Shown: in pieces, positions 56,433-64,000 of the stretch | Position numbering within the stretch: the first letter of the stretch is position 1 | How the letters are laid out: each line of letters opens with the position of its first letter | Source: JACCZR01 sp963830065 | GTDB lineage: Bacteria; Actinomycetota; Thermoleophilia; Solirubrobacterales; Thermoleophilaceae | NCBI GenBank assembly: GCA_963830065.1 | Contig: CAWHLA010000010.1 | Span: 220,521-284,520, forward strand | DNA length: 64,000 nucleotides | Direction: 5' to 3' | Notes under the pieces: model-generated | What the model was told of the DNA's origin: nothing | Databases searched by the model: none | What the model saw: the letters and a program-made list of their open reading frames with translations, nothing else | Position numbers and translations under genes: made by a program

Positions 56433-57307
56433 TGGCCCCGCAGGCGGGCCACGACGGCCATCCGGTCGCGGAAGTCCGGCCACACGAGGCGGTCGGCCAC
56501 ACCGAGCGCCGTCGCCACCCGCACCGCCGCCCGGGCCAGCGGCGGCGAGTAGCCCTCCAGGCGCTCGAGGTAGTAGCGCACGGTGAAGGCCTTCGGGGCG
56601 GTGCTCATCCACTCGACCACGTACCCGTGGCGGCTCAGCAGGTGGGCCAGGCTGTGGCGGGTGAAGTACTGCACGTGGGTGGGCAGCACCGACCACCAGC
56701 GCGCGCCCATGGCCCGCGCGACTGCGCTGCCCGCGTCGGGGAGCGCGAGATAGAGCACGCCGCCTGGGCGCAGCAGGCCGGCCGCCCGGTCCAGGCCGGC
56801 GCCCGGGTCGGGGAGGTGCTCGATCACGTCGCCCATCACCACGCAGTCGAACGTGCCCGACGCCTCCTCGATCGTCCCGGTCTGCACCGCGAGGCCCATC
56901 TGCTCACGCGCGTACTCGGCCGCGAACCGCGACGGCTCGACGCCCTGCGCCTCCCAGCCGCGCGCCTCGGCCTCGGCCAGCAGGAACCCGACCCAGCAGC
57001 CCAGGTCACAGACGGAGCCCGGGGCCGGCAGGTGGCGCTCGATGTGCTCCAGCGCCCGCGCCGCCGTGGCGCGCTGGCCGGCGGCCTCCGACAGGTAGGC
57101 GCCCTCGTCGACCTCGGCGTAGGCGCCCTCCAGCTCGGCCTCGGCGGGAAACCGGCTCACCTGGATGTGGCCGCAGGTGCGGCACCGGACCAGGTCCGCG
57201 GGCGCGGCGCCGTAGGCGGTGGTGGTGGCCACCAACCCCTCGCCGGCGGCCGTGGTCACCTCGAGATGGGGGCGCAGGGCCCCCGACCCGCACGCCGCGC
57301 AGCTCAC
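56429..57307 (-). CDS. Zinc-ribbon SAM methyltransferase
   Basis: A 292-residue protein: N-terminal zinc ribbon CAACGSG...CRTCGHIQ (C3, C6, C42, C45), then LPAPGSVCDLGCWVGFLLAEAEARGWEAQGVEPS (SAM loop), FDCVVMGDVIEHLPDPGAGLDRAAGLLRPGGVLYLALPD and FTRHSLAHLLSRHGY. This is the Methyltransf_13-23 architecture of NDP-hexose C-methyltransferases, although the C-terminal C-methyltransferase domain is missing, so O- or N-methylation is as likely. Start GTG overlaps the next gene's stop. Confidence 0.84.
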   Translation of the reverse strand: MSCAACGSGALRPHLEVTTAAGEGLVATTTAYGAAPADLVRCRTCGHIQVSRFPAEAELEGAYAEVDEGAYLSEAAGQRATAARALEHIERHLPAPGSVCDLGCWVGFLLAEAEARGWEAQGVEPSRFAAEYAREQMGLAVQTGTIEEASGTFDCVVMGDVIEHLPDPGAGLDRAAGLLRPGGVLYLALPDAGSAVARAMGARWWSVLPTHVQYFTRHSLAHLLSRHGYVVEWMSTAPKAFTVRYYLERLEGYSPPLARAAVRVATALGVADRLVWPDFRDRMAVVARLRGQ

Positions 57308-58062
57308 AGGTGACGGCTGTCGAGCTCGGTCAGCTCGGCCCGCAGGCGCACCAGCTCGCGGAACGCGGTGAGGATCACGCGCAGGCTGGCGCCGCGCGCC
57401 TGGCCCGCCCGACGGGGGCGATGGTGCACGCCGACCTCGACGATCGACGCTCCGCGGCGACCCAGCCGGACCATCAGCTCGGTGTTGACCATCGCGCCCA
57501 CCGAGCGCACGTCCACCTGGGACAGCGCGTGGCGGCTGAACAGCTTGAACGCGCAGTCGATGTCGCGCACGGGGACGTAGAAGAGCACACGCACGAGGAA
57601 GTTCCAGGCATAGGCGTTCATCCGCCGCTGCAGCGGGTCCTGGCGGTTGACGCGGTAGCCGGCGACCACGTCCACCGTCCCCGCGTAGGGCAGGAAGCGC
57701 TCCAGCTCCTCCATGTCGAACTGGAGGTCGGCGTCGGTGAAGAACACGTGGTCGAATCGAGCGGAGAGGAAACCGGTGCGCAGGGCCTCGCCGTAGCCCT
57801 GGTTCACCTCGTGGGAGACCAGGCGCACGCGGGGGTCCTCGGCGCCCAGCGCCTCCACCAGCCCGGCGGTGCCGTCGGAGGACCCGTCGTCCACCACGAT
57901 CACCTCGTGCTCTTCGGTCAGCCGGGCCGCCACCGCGGTCGCCTCGGCCACCGCGGACTCGATGTTCGCCGCCTCGTTGAAGGCGGGAAGGACGATCGAG
58001 AGGCGCTGCAGCCCGGCTCTAGAGTGGCCGCCCGTGTCCGCGGTCGACCCCGGCATCTTCAA
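57304..58062 (-). CDS. Glycosyltransferase family 2, polyprenyl-phosphate mannose/glucose synthase-like
   Basis: A 252-residue GT-A protein: LSIVLPAFNEAANIESAVAEAT, VIVVDDGSSDGTAGLVEAL, FFTDADLQFDMEELERFLPY (DAD), VAGYRVNRQDPLQRRMNAYAWN, VRDIDCAFKLFSRHAL. This is the DPM1/GtrB pattern with no C-terminal membrane helices. It probably loads a polyprenyl phosphate with a hexose as donor for the GT39-like enzymes nearby. The first methionine at 58062 lies 29 bases inside the divergent phosphomannomutase gene; no later ATG, GTG or TTG precedes the fold, except M3. Confidence 0.85.
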   Translation of the reverse strand: MKMPGSTADTGGHSRAGLQRLSIVLPAFNEAANIESAVAEATAVAARLTEEHEVIVVDDGSSDGTAGLVEALGAEDPRVRLVSHEVNQGYGEALRTGFLSARFDHVFFTDADLQFDMEELERFLPYAGTVDVVAGYRVNRQDPLQRRMNAYAWNFLVRVLFYVPVRDIDCAFKLFSRHALSQVDVRSVGAMVNTELMVRLGRRGASIVEVGVHHRPRRAGQARGASLRVILTAFRELVRLRAELTELDSRHL

Positions 58063-59411
58063 AGCGTATGACGTGCGCGGGATCTATCCGGACCAGATCG
58101 ACGGGGACGTGGCCTACCGCGTGGGCCGGGCCTTCGCCCGGGTGCTGGGCGACATGCAGGACAAGGCGCCCACCGACCTGACCGTGGGGCTGGGGCGCGA
58201 CATGCGCCTGTCGGCGCCCGAGCTGGCCGACCGCTACGCCGCCGGCCTGTGCGACGAGGGCGCCGACGTGCTCGACGTCGGGATGGTGGGCACCGAGATG
58301 CTCTATTACGCCGTCGGCTCGCGCGGTCTGGACGGCGGCCTGATGTGCACGGCCTCGCACAACCCCAAGGCCTACACCGGCGCCAAGCTCGTGCGCCGCG
58401 GGTCGATCGCGCTGTCGGGGGACTCGGGCATCGGCGAGCTGCGCGACATCGTCGCCCAGGGCGAGCCGGGCCCGGCGGTCGACGAGCCGGGCGAGCGCGA
58501 GCACGTGGACGTCGGCCACGAGTTCCGCGAGGCCGCGCTCAGCTGGATCGACGCCCAGGCGATCGAGCCGATGAAGGTCGTGCTCGACGGCGGCAACGGG
58601 ATGGCGGGCCCGATGGTCGGCCCGCTGCTCAACCAGCTGCCGCTCGACCAGGTCACCACCTACTGGGAGCCCAACGGCGACTTCCCCGACCACGAGCCCA
58701 ACCCGCTGCTGGAGGAGAACCGCCGCTTCATCGTCGAGAAGGTGCGCGACGCCGGCGCGCAGCTCGGCATCGCTTGGGACGGCGACGCCGATCGCTGCTT
58801 CTTCATCGACGAGACCGGCCGGTTCGTGGACGGCGACTTCCTCTGCGCCCTGCTGGCAGAGGCCGTGCTGGCCAAGGAGCCGGGCGCCGCGATCCTCTAC
58901 GACGTGCGCGCGAGCCGCGCGGTCCGCGACCGGGTCGAGGCCGCCGGCGGCACCGCCCACGTCAACCGCGTCGGCCACGCCTTCTTCAAGACCCGGATGC
59001 GCGACGAGGGCGCGGCCTTCGGCGGCGAGGTGTCCGGGCACTACTACTTCCGCGACTTCTACAACGCCGACTCCGGCACGCTGCCGGCCCTGCTCGTGCT
59101 CGAGCTGCTCTCCGCGCCGGGCGCGACAATGGCCGAGCTGCTGGAGCCGCTGCGCTCCAACTACTTCATCTCGGGCGAGATCAACTCCGAGGTCTCAGAC
59201 CAGGAGGCGAAGATGGACGAGACTGGCCGAGCGCTACTCCGACGCGGAGGTCTCCTGGCTGGACGGCGTCTCGGTGGACTACGAGGACTGGCACTTCAAC
59301 GTGCGCCCGTCCAACACCGAGCCGCTGCTGCGGCTGAACCTCGAATCGCTGCGCTCCGCAGAGCACATGGAGGAGAAGCGCGACGAGGTGCTAGAGCTGA
59401 TCCGCAGCTAG
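58034..59411 (+). CDS. manB: Phosphomannomutase/phosphoglucomutase (one frame break)
   Basis: ManB interconverts hexose 6- and 1-phosphates, giving mannose-1-phosphate or glucose-1-phosphate for nucleotide sugars. About 458 residues from GTG 58034: FKAYDVRGIYP, VGLGRDMRLSAPEL, the phosphoserine loop CTASHNPKAYTGAK (S108), the Mg loop AWDGDADRCFF (248-258), GGEVSGHYYFRDFYNADSG (sugar loop) and the C-terminal phosphate loop VRPSNTEPLLRLNLES. The frame breaks near 59,219-59,223; removing one A from GACGAGACTGG restores ELAERYSDAEVSW. It supplies precursors for the glycan cluster. Confidence 0.93.
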
Positions 59412-59424
59412 CCACACAGGGCGA

Positions 59425-60643
59425 TCACGGCACCCGGGCCTGCGACCGCCCCGACTTTCTCACCTTGGCACCACTGCACGGCGTGGGGCCGACCTTGCGA
59501 TCCGGAACGATCCGGAAGACCCCGCCGTTCAGCGAGGTCACGTACACGCAACCACCGTGGTCCTCAGAGAAGCTCGCCAGGTTCGGGACCGTCAGGCCGA
59601 TCGGGTCTCCGTGCGGTGCGCCCGCTCCGGCCACGAGCGACCGGGAGCGGATCGCGCCCTCGTAGAAGTCGGCGTAGATGTAGCGCCCGGCGAGCTCGGG
59701 CAGGCGCCGGTCGTGGACCACCACGCCACCGGTCACGGCCCGCGGTGCCGCTTGGGTGTAGGCCAGCGCCGGGGCCAGATAGTTCGCCGGCGCCGGGGCG
59801 CTGCAGCTGGTCCCCTCACAGATGGGCCAGCCCAGGTTGCGCCCACCGGGCGTGCCGGCGGGGATCAGCGTCGCCTCCTCCTGCAGGCCCGCTCCGACGT
59901 CGCCGATGACGAGGTCGCCGCCTGAGCTGTCAAACGAGAAGCGAAACGGGTTGCGCAGGCCCAGATGGAGGATCTCGTCGCGGCCCGGCGTCGCGCCGGC
60001 GAACGGGTTGGTCGACGGCGAGGAGTAGCAGTCGCTGGGCGTGGCCGGGCAGGAGGGCCCCGAGGGGTCGGGGTCGATTCGCAGCACCTTGCCCAGCAGC
60101 GAGGTGGTGTCCTGCGCCTGGGCAGGCGTGTTCCCGCCATCGCCGGGCGCCGCGTAGAGCAACCCATCGGGGCCGAAGGCAATCTGGCCGCCGTTGTGGT
60201 TGGTGGCCGTCGTGTGCGGGACGACCAGCACCTGGCGACGGCGACAGCGGATCGGCGACGCTGCGATCGGACGAGACCCGGAATTCGTCGATCCTGTTGC
60301 TCTGGCCGTCGGCTGCCGTGTAGTAGACGTAAAAGCGCCCGCTGGTGGCGTAGTCGGGCGCGAAGGCCATCGACAGCAGGCCCTGCTCTCCCGCGCTCTG
60401 GATCCCCCCCACCGCGGCGGCCACGTCGAGGAACAGGCCGCTGGGATCGCCTCCCTTGCGCCACACGCGGATCGAGCCCCCCTTTTCGACGACCATCAGG
60501 CGCGCGTTGTCCCCCGGCGGAGCGGCCAAGTGGACAGGCTGGGCGAACGAGCCGAGCGAGCTCAGCTGCGCCGCGTCAGCCGTGCTGGGAACGAGCACAA
60601 GCGCGAGCAACGCGAACACAACGAGCGTCAGCCGGCGCACCAT
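59425..60643 (-). CDS. Secreted PQQ-dependent sugar dehydrogenase-like beta-propeller (one frame break)
   Basis: About 405 residues from ATG 60643 with a signal peptide (VRRLTLVVFALLALVLVPSTADAA, cut after ADA). It belongs to the glucose/sorbosone dehydrogenase (GSDH) group: GEQGLLSMAFAPDYATSGRFYVYYTA, ATNHNGGQIAFGPDGLLYAAPGDGG, GLRNPFRFSFD, EEATLIPAGTPGGRNLGWPICEG. Members oxidise aldoses with PQQ or are hedgehog-interacting-like. The frame breaks at about 60,233-60,245; removing one C restores LSRQVLVVPHTT. The stop is convergent with manB, 13 bases away. Confidence 0.85.
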
Positions 60644-60712
60644 CCGATCGTATCGCCGCCAACAAGCCCGGCCAAGCGCGAGTCCGGTGCCGTACCCTGC
60701 GCGGGCACTGGA

Positions 60713-61738
60713 GTGGAGGAGCTGAACGAACCCGGTCCGGACCCCTACGCGCCCGCCACGGCGCAAGGCATCCACCGCATAGCCGTCCCCACGCCGTTCG
60801 CGGTGGGCCGGGTCAACGTCTACCTGATCGAGGACGACCCGCTCACCTTGGTCGATGCGGGGCCCAACTCGGGCTCCTCCTTCGACGAGCTCCAGAGCGG
60901 CATCGAGGCGTGCGGCCACCGGCTCGAGGACATCGAGCTGGTGATCCTCACCCACCAGCACATCGACCATCTGGGGCTGGTCGGTCTGGTCGCCAAGCGC
61001 TCGGGGGCCGAGGTCGCGGCCATCGACGTCGCCGTGCCCTTCGTCTCGCGCTTCCGCGATGAATCCGAGGCCGACGACGAGTTCGGCCGCCAGGTCATGC
61101 TGCGCCACGGGATCCCAGAGGATGTGGCAACCGCGTTACAGGCCGTGTCGCGCACGTTTCGGGGATGGGGCGCTCCCGTCGACGTGACTCGTCCCCTGCG
61201 TGACGGCGAGGTGGTCGAGTTGCGCGACCGCAGCCTCCAGGTCTGCTTTCGGCCCGGCCACTCGCCCACCGACACTGTCTTCCTGGACCACGACCGGAAG
61301 ACCCTGCTCGCAGCCGACCACCTCCTCAAGCACATCTCTTCCAACCCGCTGATCACCCGTCCACGCGAGCCCGGCGCCACCGAGCGACCCCAGGCGCTGG
61401 TCACCTACCTGGAGTCCTTGCGGCGGACAGCGGAGATGGACCTCGAGCTGGTGCTCCCAGGGCACGGCGACCCGATCACGGATCACCGCGAACTGATCGA
61501 GGAGCGATTCCGGATGCACACCCGGCGTGCGGAGAAGCTGTACGGGCTCATCGCCGAGCGCCCGCGAACCGCCCACGAGCTCGCCCAGGCGCTGTGGGGC
61601 AACATCGCGGTGACTCAGGCCTATCTGACCCTCTCGGAGGTTCTGGGCCACACCGACCTCTTGCTCAACGAGGGACGGGTGCGCGAGGTCGAGGTCGACG
61701 GCGCAGTCCACTTCGAGGCGACCCCGTCCGAGGGGTAG
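60713..61738 (+). CDS. Metallo-beta-lactamase-fold hydrolase
   Basis: A 341-residue protein from GTG 60713. Zinc motif ILTHQHIDHLGLVGLVAKRSG (H81-H86), then RPGHSPTDTVF, LAADHLLKH (Asp ligand) and LVLPGHGDPITDHRELIEERF, with a C-terminal winged-helix-like end (RTAHELAQALWGNIAVTQAYLTLSEVLGH). The pattern is that of glyoxalase II-like MBL proteins whose C-terminal helix-turn-helix has unknown role. Substrate not deducible. The 69-base gap before it is shared with the divergent PQQ dehydrogenase. Confidence 0.85.
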   Translation: MEELNEPGPDPYAPATAQGIHRIAVPTPFAVGRVNVYLIEDDPLTLVDAGPNSGSSFDELQSGIEACGHRLEDIELVILTHQHIDHLGLVGLVAKRSGAEVAAIDVAVPFVSRFRDESEADDEFGRQVMLRHGIPEDVATALQAVSRTFRGWGAPVDVTRPLRDGEVVELRDRSLQVCFRPGHSPTDTVFLDHDRKTLLAADHLLKHISSNPLITRPREPGATERPQALVTYLESLRRTAEMDLELVLPGHGDPITDHRELIEERFRMHTRRAEKLYGLIAERPRTAHELAQALWGNIAVTQAYLTLSEVLGHTDLLLNEGRVREVEVDGAVHFEATPSEG

Positions 61739-61754
61739 GGGTTACCCTTGACCG

Positions 61755-62957
61755 GTGACGATCAGCCGCACGCTCGCCATCGGCCTCGCGCTGGCCGCGA
61801 TCGCACTCGCCGGCGCGCCGTCCGCCGGCGCGGCCCCGCGCAGCTTCTACGGGCTTCAGGCGTGGAGTACGCCAAGCAACGGCGAGCTGATCCGAATGCA
61901 CCGCGGCGGGGCGGGCACCTACCGCTTCGCGCTGCTCTGGCCGGTGGTCGAGCCCCGACGTGGCGCCCGCCACTGGGCGGCTTACGACCAGGTGGTCGCC
62001 AGCGTCGCCCGCGCCGGCCTGCGCATGCTCCCCGTGCTGAGCGGGTCCCCGCCCTTCGCCGCGCGGAAGGCTCAGTACCCACCGCGCTCCCGTAGCGGCA
62101 AGCGGGCTTTCGCGCGCTTTGTACGCGATGCGGTGAGGCGCTACGGACGACGTGGACGGTTCTGGCGCCAACATCCCGACGTCCCGAAGCGGCCCATCAC
62201 GGCGTGGCAGATCTGGAACGAGCCCAACTACCCGGCGTACTGGAATGGGCACCCAAGCGCCCGTGGCTACGTGAGCATGCTGAGGTCGGCTCGCTCGGCC
62301 ATGAAGAAGGGCGACCGGCGGGCGAAGCTGGTGACGGCGGGCCTGCCGCAGACCCGCAACCGCAAGGGCGTTCCGATGACCCGCTACCTGAGGGCGCTCT
62401 ATCGCAGGCGGGGCCGGCGGCTGTTCGACGTCGTCGCCGTGAACTCCTACTCACGCACCGCAAGCGGCGTGATCGGCACGGTCAAGCGGGCACGGTCGGT
62501 CATGCGCCGCGGGGGCGACCGCCGTAAACAGGTCTGGGTCACCGAGGTCGGATGGGGCACCGATGGCCGGGCCAACGGCTTCTCAGCCGCGTACAAGACC
62601 ACCCAGGCCGGTCAGGCCGCCCGACTGTCCGGCATCTACCGCGGATTCGCCAGGGCTCGTCGGCGCTTGAGGGTCGGCATGGTGGTCTGGTTCTCCTGGC
62701 GCGACCGGGCCCCCGTTGCAGGGGAGGACAACTGGTGGGGGATCAACACCGGGCTGTTCTCCCGCTCGGGAGCTCCCAAGCCCGCGTGGCAAGCGTTCGC
62801 GCAGGAGAGCGGCGGAAACGCGGGAGGCGGCTCGTTCTCCCCCGCCCCTGCGAACCCCACCCCGAGCCTTCCGCCCGCGCCGCCGCCCAGCGCCGGTGGC
62901 GGTGGAGGCGGGGGTGGCGGTGGCGGCGGGGGCTGCACCCTCATCATCATCTGCTGA
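61755..62957 (+). CDS. Secreted glycoside hydrolase (clan A-like) with a polyglycine CTLIIIC tail
   Basis: A 400-residue protein from GTG 61755. Signal peptide TISRTLAIGLALAAIALAGAPSAGAA, then a TIM-barrel type hydrolase domain: WNEPN with acid/base E156 and VTEVGWG with nucleophile E264, as in GH39/GH5-like clan A enzymes. After residue 355 comes Pro/Ala-rich sequence, thirteen consecutive Gly (381-393), and a final CTLIIIC with C394 and C400. The tail is too short for a transmembrane helix and resembles no sorting signal I know; see findings. The substrate may be the local polysaccharide. Confidence 0.82.
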   Translation: MTISRTLAIGLALAAIALAGAPSAGAAPRSFYGLQAWSTPSNGELIRMHRGGAGTYRFALLWPVVEPRRGARHWAAYDQVVASVARAGLRMLPVLSGSPPFAARKAQYPPRSRSGKRAFARFVRDAVRRYGRRGRFWRQHPDVPKRPITAWQIWNEPNYPAYWNGHPSARGYVSMLRSARSAMKKGDRRAKLVTAGLPQTRNRKGVPMTRYLRALYRRRGRRLFDVVAVNSYSRTASGVIGTVKRARSVMRRGGDRRKQVWVTEVGWGTDGRANGFSAAYKTTQAGQAARLSGIYRGFARARRRLRVGMVVWFSWRDRAPVAGEDNWWGINTGLFSRSGAPKPAWQAFAQESGGNAGGGSFSPAPANPTPSLPPAPPPSAGGGGGGGGGGGGGCTLIIIC

Positions 62958-63007
62958 TTCGAGCACGCGCTCAGGTAACTCGGCGCCCCGGCCGGGGTTG
63001 ATCGTCC

Positions 63008-63988
63008 GTGGCCACGATCGAACGCGCCGAGGAGCTCGCGGAGCGCCTGCTTCCCGACCGAACGCCCCAGCGCCGGATGCTGGTGATCGTCAACCCCTAC
63101 GCCACCACGGTCTCCGACCGGTTGCGCAACCTCGTGGTCTACGCGCTGCAGTCGCGCTACACGGTGGAAGCGATCGACACCGAGAAGCGCGAGCACGCCA
63201 CCCAGCTCTGCCGGGAAGCGGCGCAAGAGGGCTACGACGTGGTGGTGGCCTTCGGCGGCGACGGCACCGTCAATGAGGCGGCCAACGGCCTGGTGGGCAC
63301 CGATACCCCCCTGACCTGCCTGCCGGGTGGGGCCACCAACGTCTACTGCCGCATCCTCGGCATCCCCGACGACGTGGTCGACGCCACCGAACACCTCCTG
63401 GGCATGGCCGACGCCTGGACCCCCCGCCGCGTCGACCTCGGGCGGGTCGACGGCCGGCACTTCCTGTTCGCTTCGGGCGTGGGACTCGATGCGTCGGTCG
63501 TCGAGCGGGTGGACTCCCACCCCTACCGCAAGGCCAAGTTCGGACCGTGGTACTACACGATCTGCGGGATCGGGACGTTCAACCGCCGCTACCTGGTCAA
63601 TCCGCCCCGGGTGCGCCTCCGGGCCGATGGCCAGGAGATCGAGGCGGTCACCGTCGTGGTCCAGAACGCGGGGCCCTACACCTACTTCGCCTCCCGGCCG
63701 ATGCGCGTGGTGGGCGGCGCGGAGCTGGACAGCGGCGGCCTGTCGCTGGCTGCGCTCAAGCGCGCCACGCCGCTGGAGGTGGCCACTCTGCTGCCGCGCC
63801 TGGTCTCGGGCAGCGCTCGGAGCGTGCAACGCCACCGCCACATCGCGGGCTTCGAAGGAGTGCGCGAAGCGGTGATCGAGGGCGTGGAGGGAGAGCCGTT
63901 TCCGCTTCAGGTGGACGGCGACTACATCGGCCTCCGCACGCGGGTGGAGTACACCGTGTGGCCGGGCGGCCTGTCGGTCGTCTCCTAG
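63008..63988 (+). CDS. YegS/DagK-like lipid kinase
   Basis: A 326-residue diacylglycerol-kinase-fold protein from GTG 63008. LVIVNPYATTVSDRLR, the ATP loop VVVAFGGDGTVNEAANGLVG (GGDGT at 83-87), LTCLPGGATNVYCRILGIP, a long C-terminal beta-sandwich with SGVGLDASVVERVDSHPYRKAKFGPWYYTICGI and the end GEPFPLQVDGDYIG. Bacterial members phosphorylate diacylglycerol, sphingosine or related lipids at the membrane. No membrane helix is present. It stands alone at the window end; the gene to its right is not visible. Confidence 0.88.
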   Translation: MATIERAEELAERLLPDRTPQRRMLVIVNPYATTVSDRLRNLVVYALQSRYTVEAIDTEKREHATQLCREAAQEGYDVVVAFGGDGTVNEAANGLVGTDTPLTCLPGGATNVYCRILGIPDDVVDATEHLLGMADAWTPRRVDLGRVDGRHFLFASGVGLDASVVERVDSHPYRKAKFGPWYYTICGIGTFNRRYLVNPPRVRLRADGQEIEAVTVVVQNAGPYTYFASRPMRVVGGAELDSGGLSLAALKRATPLEVATLLPRLVSGSARSVQRHRHIAGFEGVREAVIEGVEGEPFPLQVDGDYIGLRTRVEYTVWPGGLSVVS

Positions 63989-64000
63989 CCGTGAGCCCCC

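Noticed and set aside
62890..62945. Polyglycine tract as a sequencing slip
   Set aside because: The codons in the tract vary (GGT, GGC, GGA, GGG) and the frame stays open to a normal stop, so I kept the tail as real while listing the doubt.

Overview
The window reads as a chromosomal segment of a high-GC actinobacterium. It carries mihF (the integration host factor found only in Actinobacteria) in the order mihF-gmk-rpoZ-coaBC, the order rimP-nusA-ylxR-infB-rbfA-nrnA-truB-ribF-rpsO, and many 4-base stop/start overlaps. I infer a member of the class Thermoleophilia (Solirubrobacterales-like), but nothing in the sequence proves it. I see no CRISPR array, insertion sequence, phage gene or rRNA operon.

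Bases 1-32,600 are almost all minus strand and hold housekeeping genes. Read 5' to 3' on that strand they are: a phosphodiesterase and rnz; a complete de novo pyrimidine operon to dihydroorotate oxidation (pyrR-pyrB-pyrC-isochorismatase-like hydrolase-carA-carB-pyrK-pyrD) with a PyrR-type RNA element before pyrR; mihF-gmk-rpoZ-coaBC-TPR-GNAT; dtd and an intrinsic-terminator hairpin; rimP-nusA-ylxR-infB-DUF503-rbfA-nrnA-truB-ribF-rpsO-peroxiredoxin-DsbA-like; then a membrane protein, pnp, an M16 peptidase, dapB, HD-GYP, a Pro-rich protein, dapA and RNase J. A tRNA-Arg(CCG) and an mreB-like gene mark the right border.

Bases 33,700-45,250 and 47,050-59,400 form a surface-glycan region with genes on both strands. 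It has a sugar-nucleotide epimerase/dehydratase, two alkaline-phosphatase-superfamily enzymes, a Wzx-type flippase, about seven glycosyltransferases or polytopic transferase-like proteins, a hexapeptide acyltransferase, a phosphomannomutase, an amine-oxidase-like flavoprotein and eight methyltransferases, three of them from one CmoB-like family. A heavily methylated envelope polysaccharide is the simplest reading. A CorA transporter sits inside it. The right end has a PQQ-type sugar dehydrogenase, a metallo-beta-lactamase-fold enzyme, a secreted glycoside hydrolase with an odd C-terminus, and a YegS-like lipid kinase.

Between the two glycan halves is the most interesting unit: a SAM-I-clan riboswitch that lacks the usual internal P4 stem, followed by a threonine-synthase-like PLP enzyme and a ThiS/MoaD-like sulfur carrier ending in Gly-Gly. 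Control by SAM and pairing with a sulfur carrier suggest homocysteine synthesis from O-phosphohomoserine and a protein thiocarboxylate rather than threonine synthesis. This is a hypothesis.

About twenty reading-frame breaks interrupt otherwise well-conserved genes, nearly all of them repairable by removing one base. They include five in pnp, which a living cell would be unlikely to tolerate. I treat them mostly as sequence or assembly errors and give broken genes as single features with the break positions.
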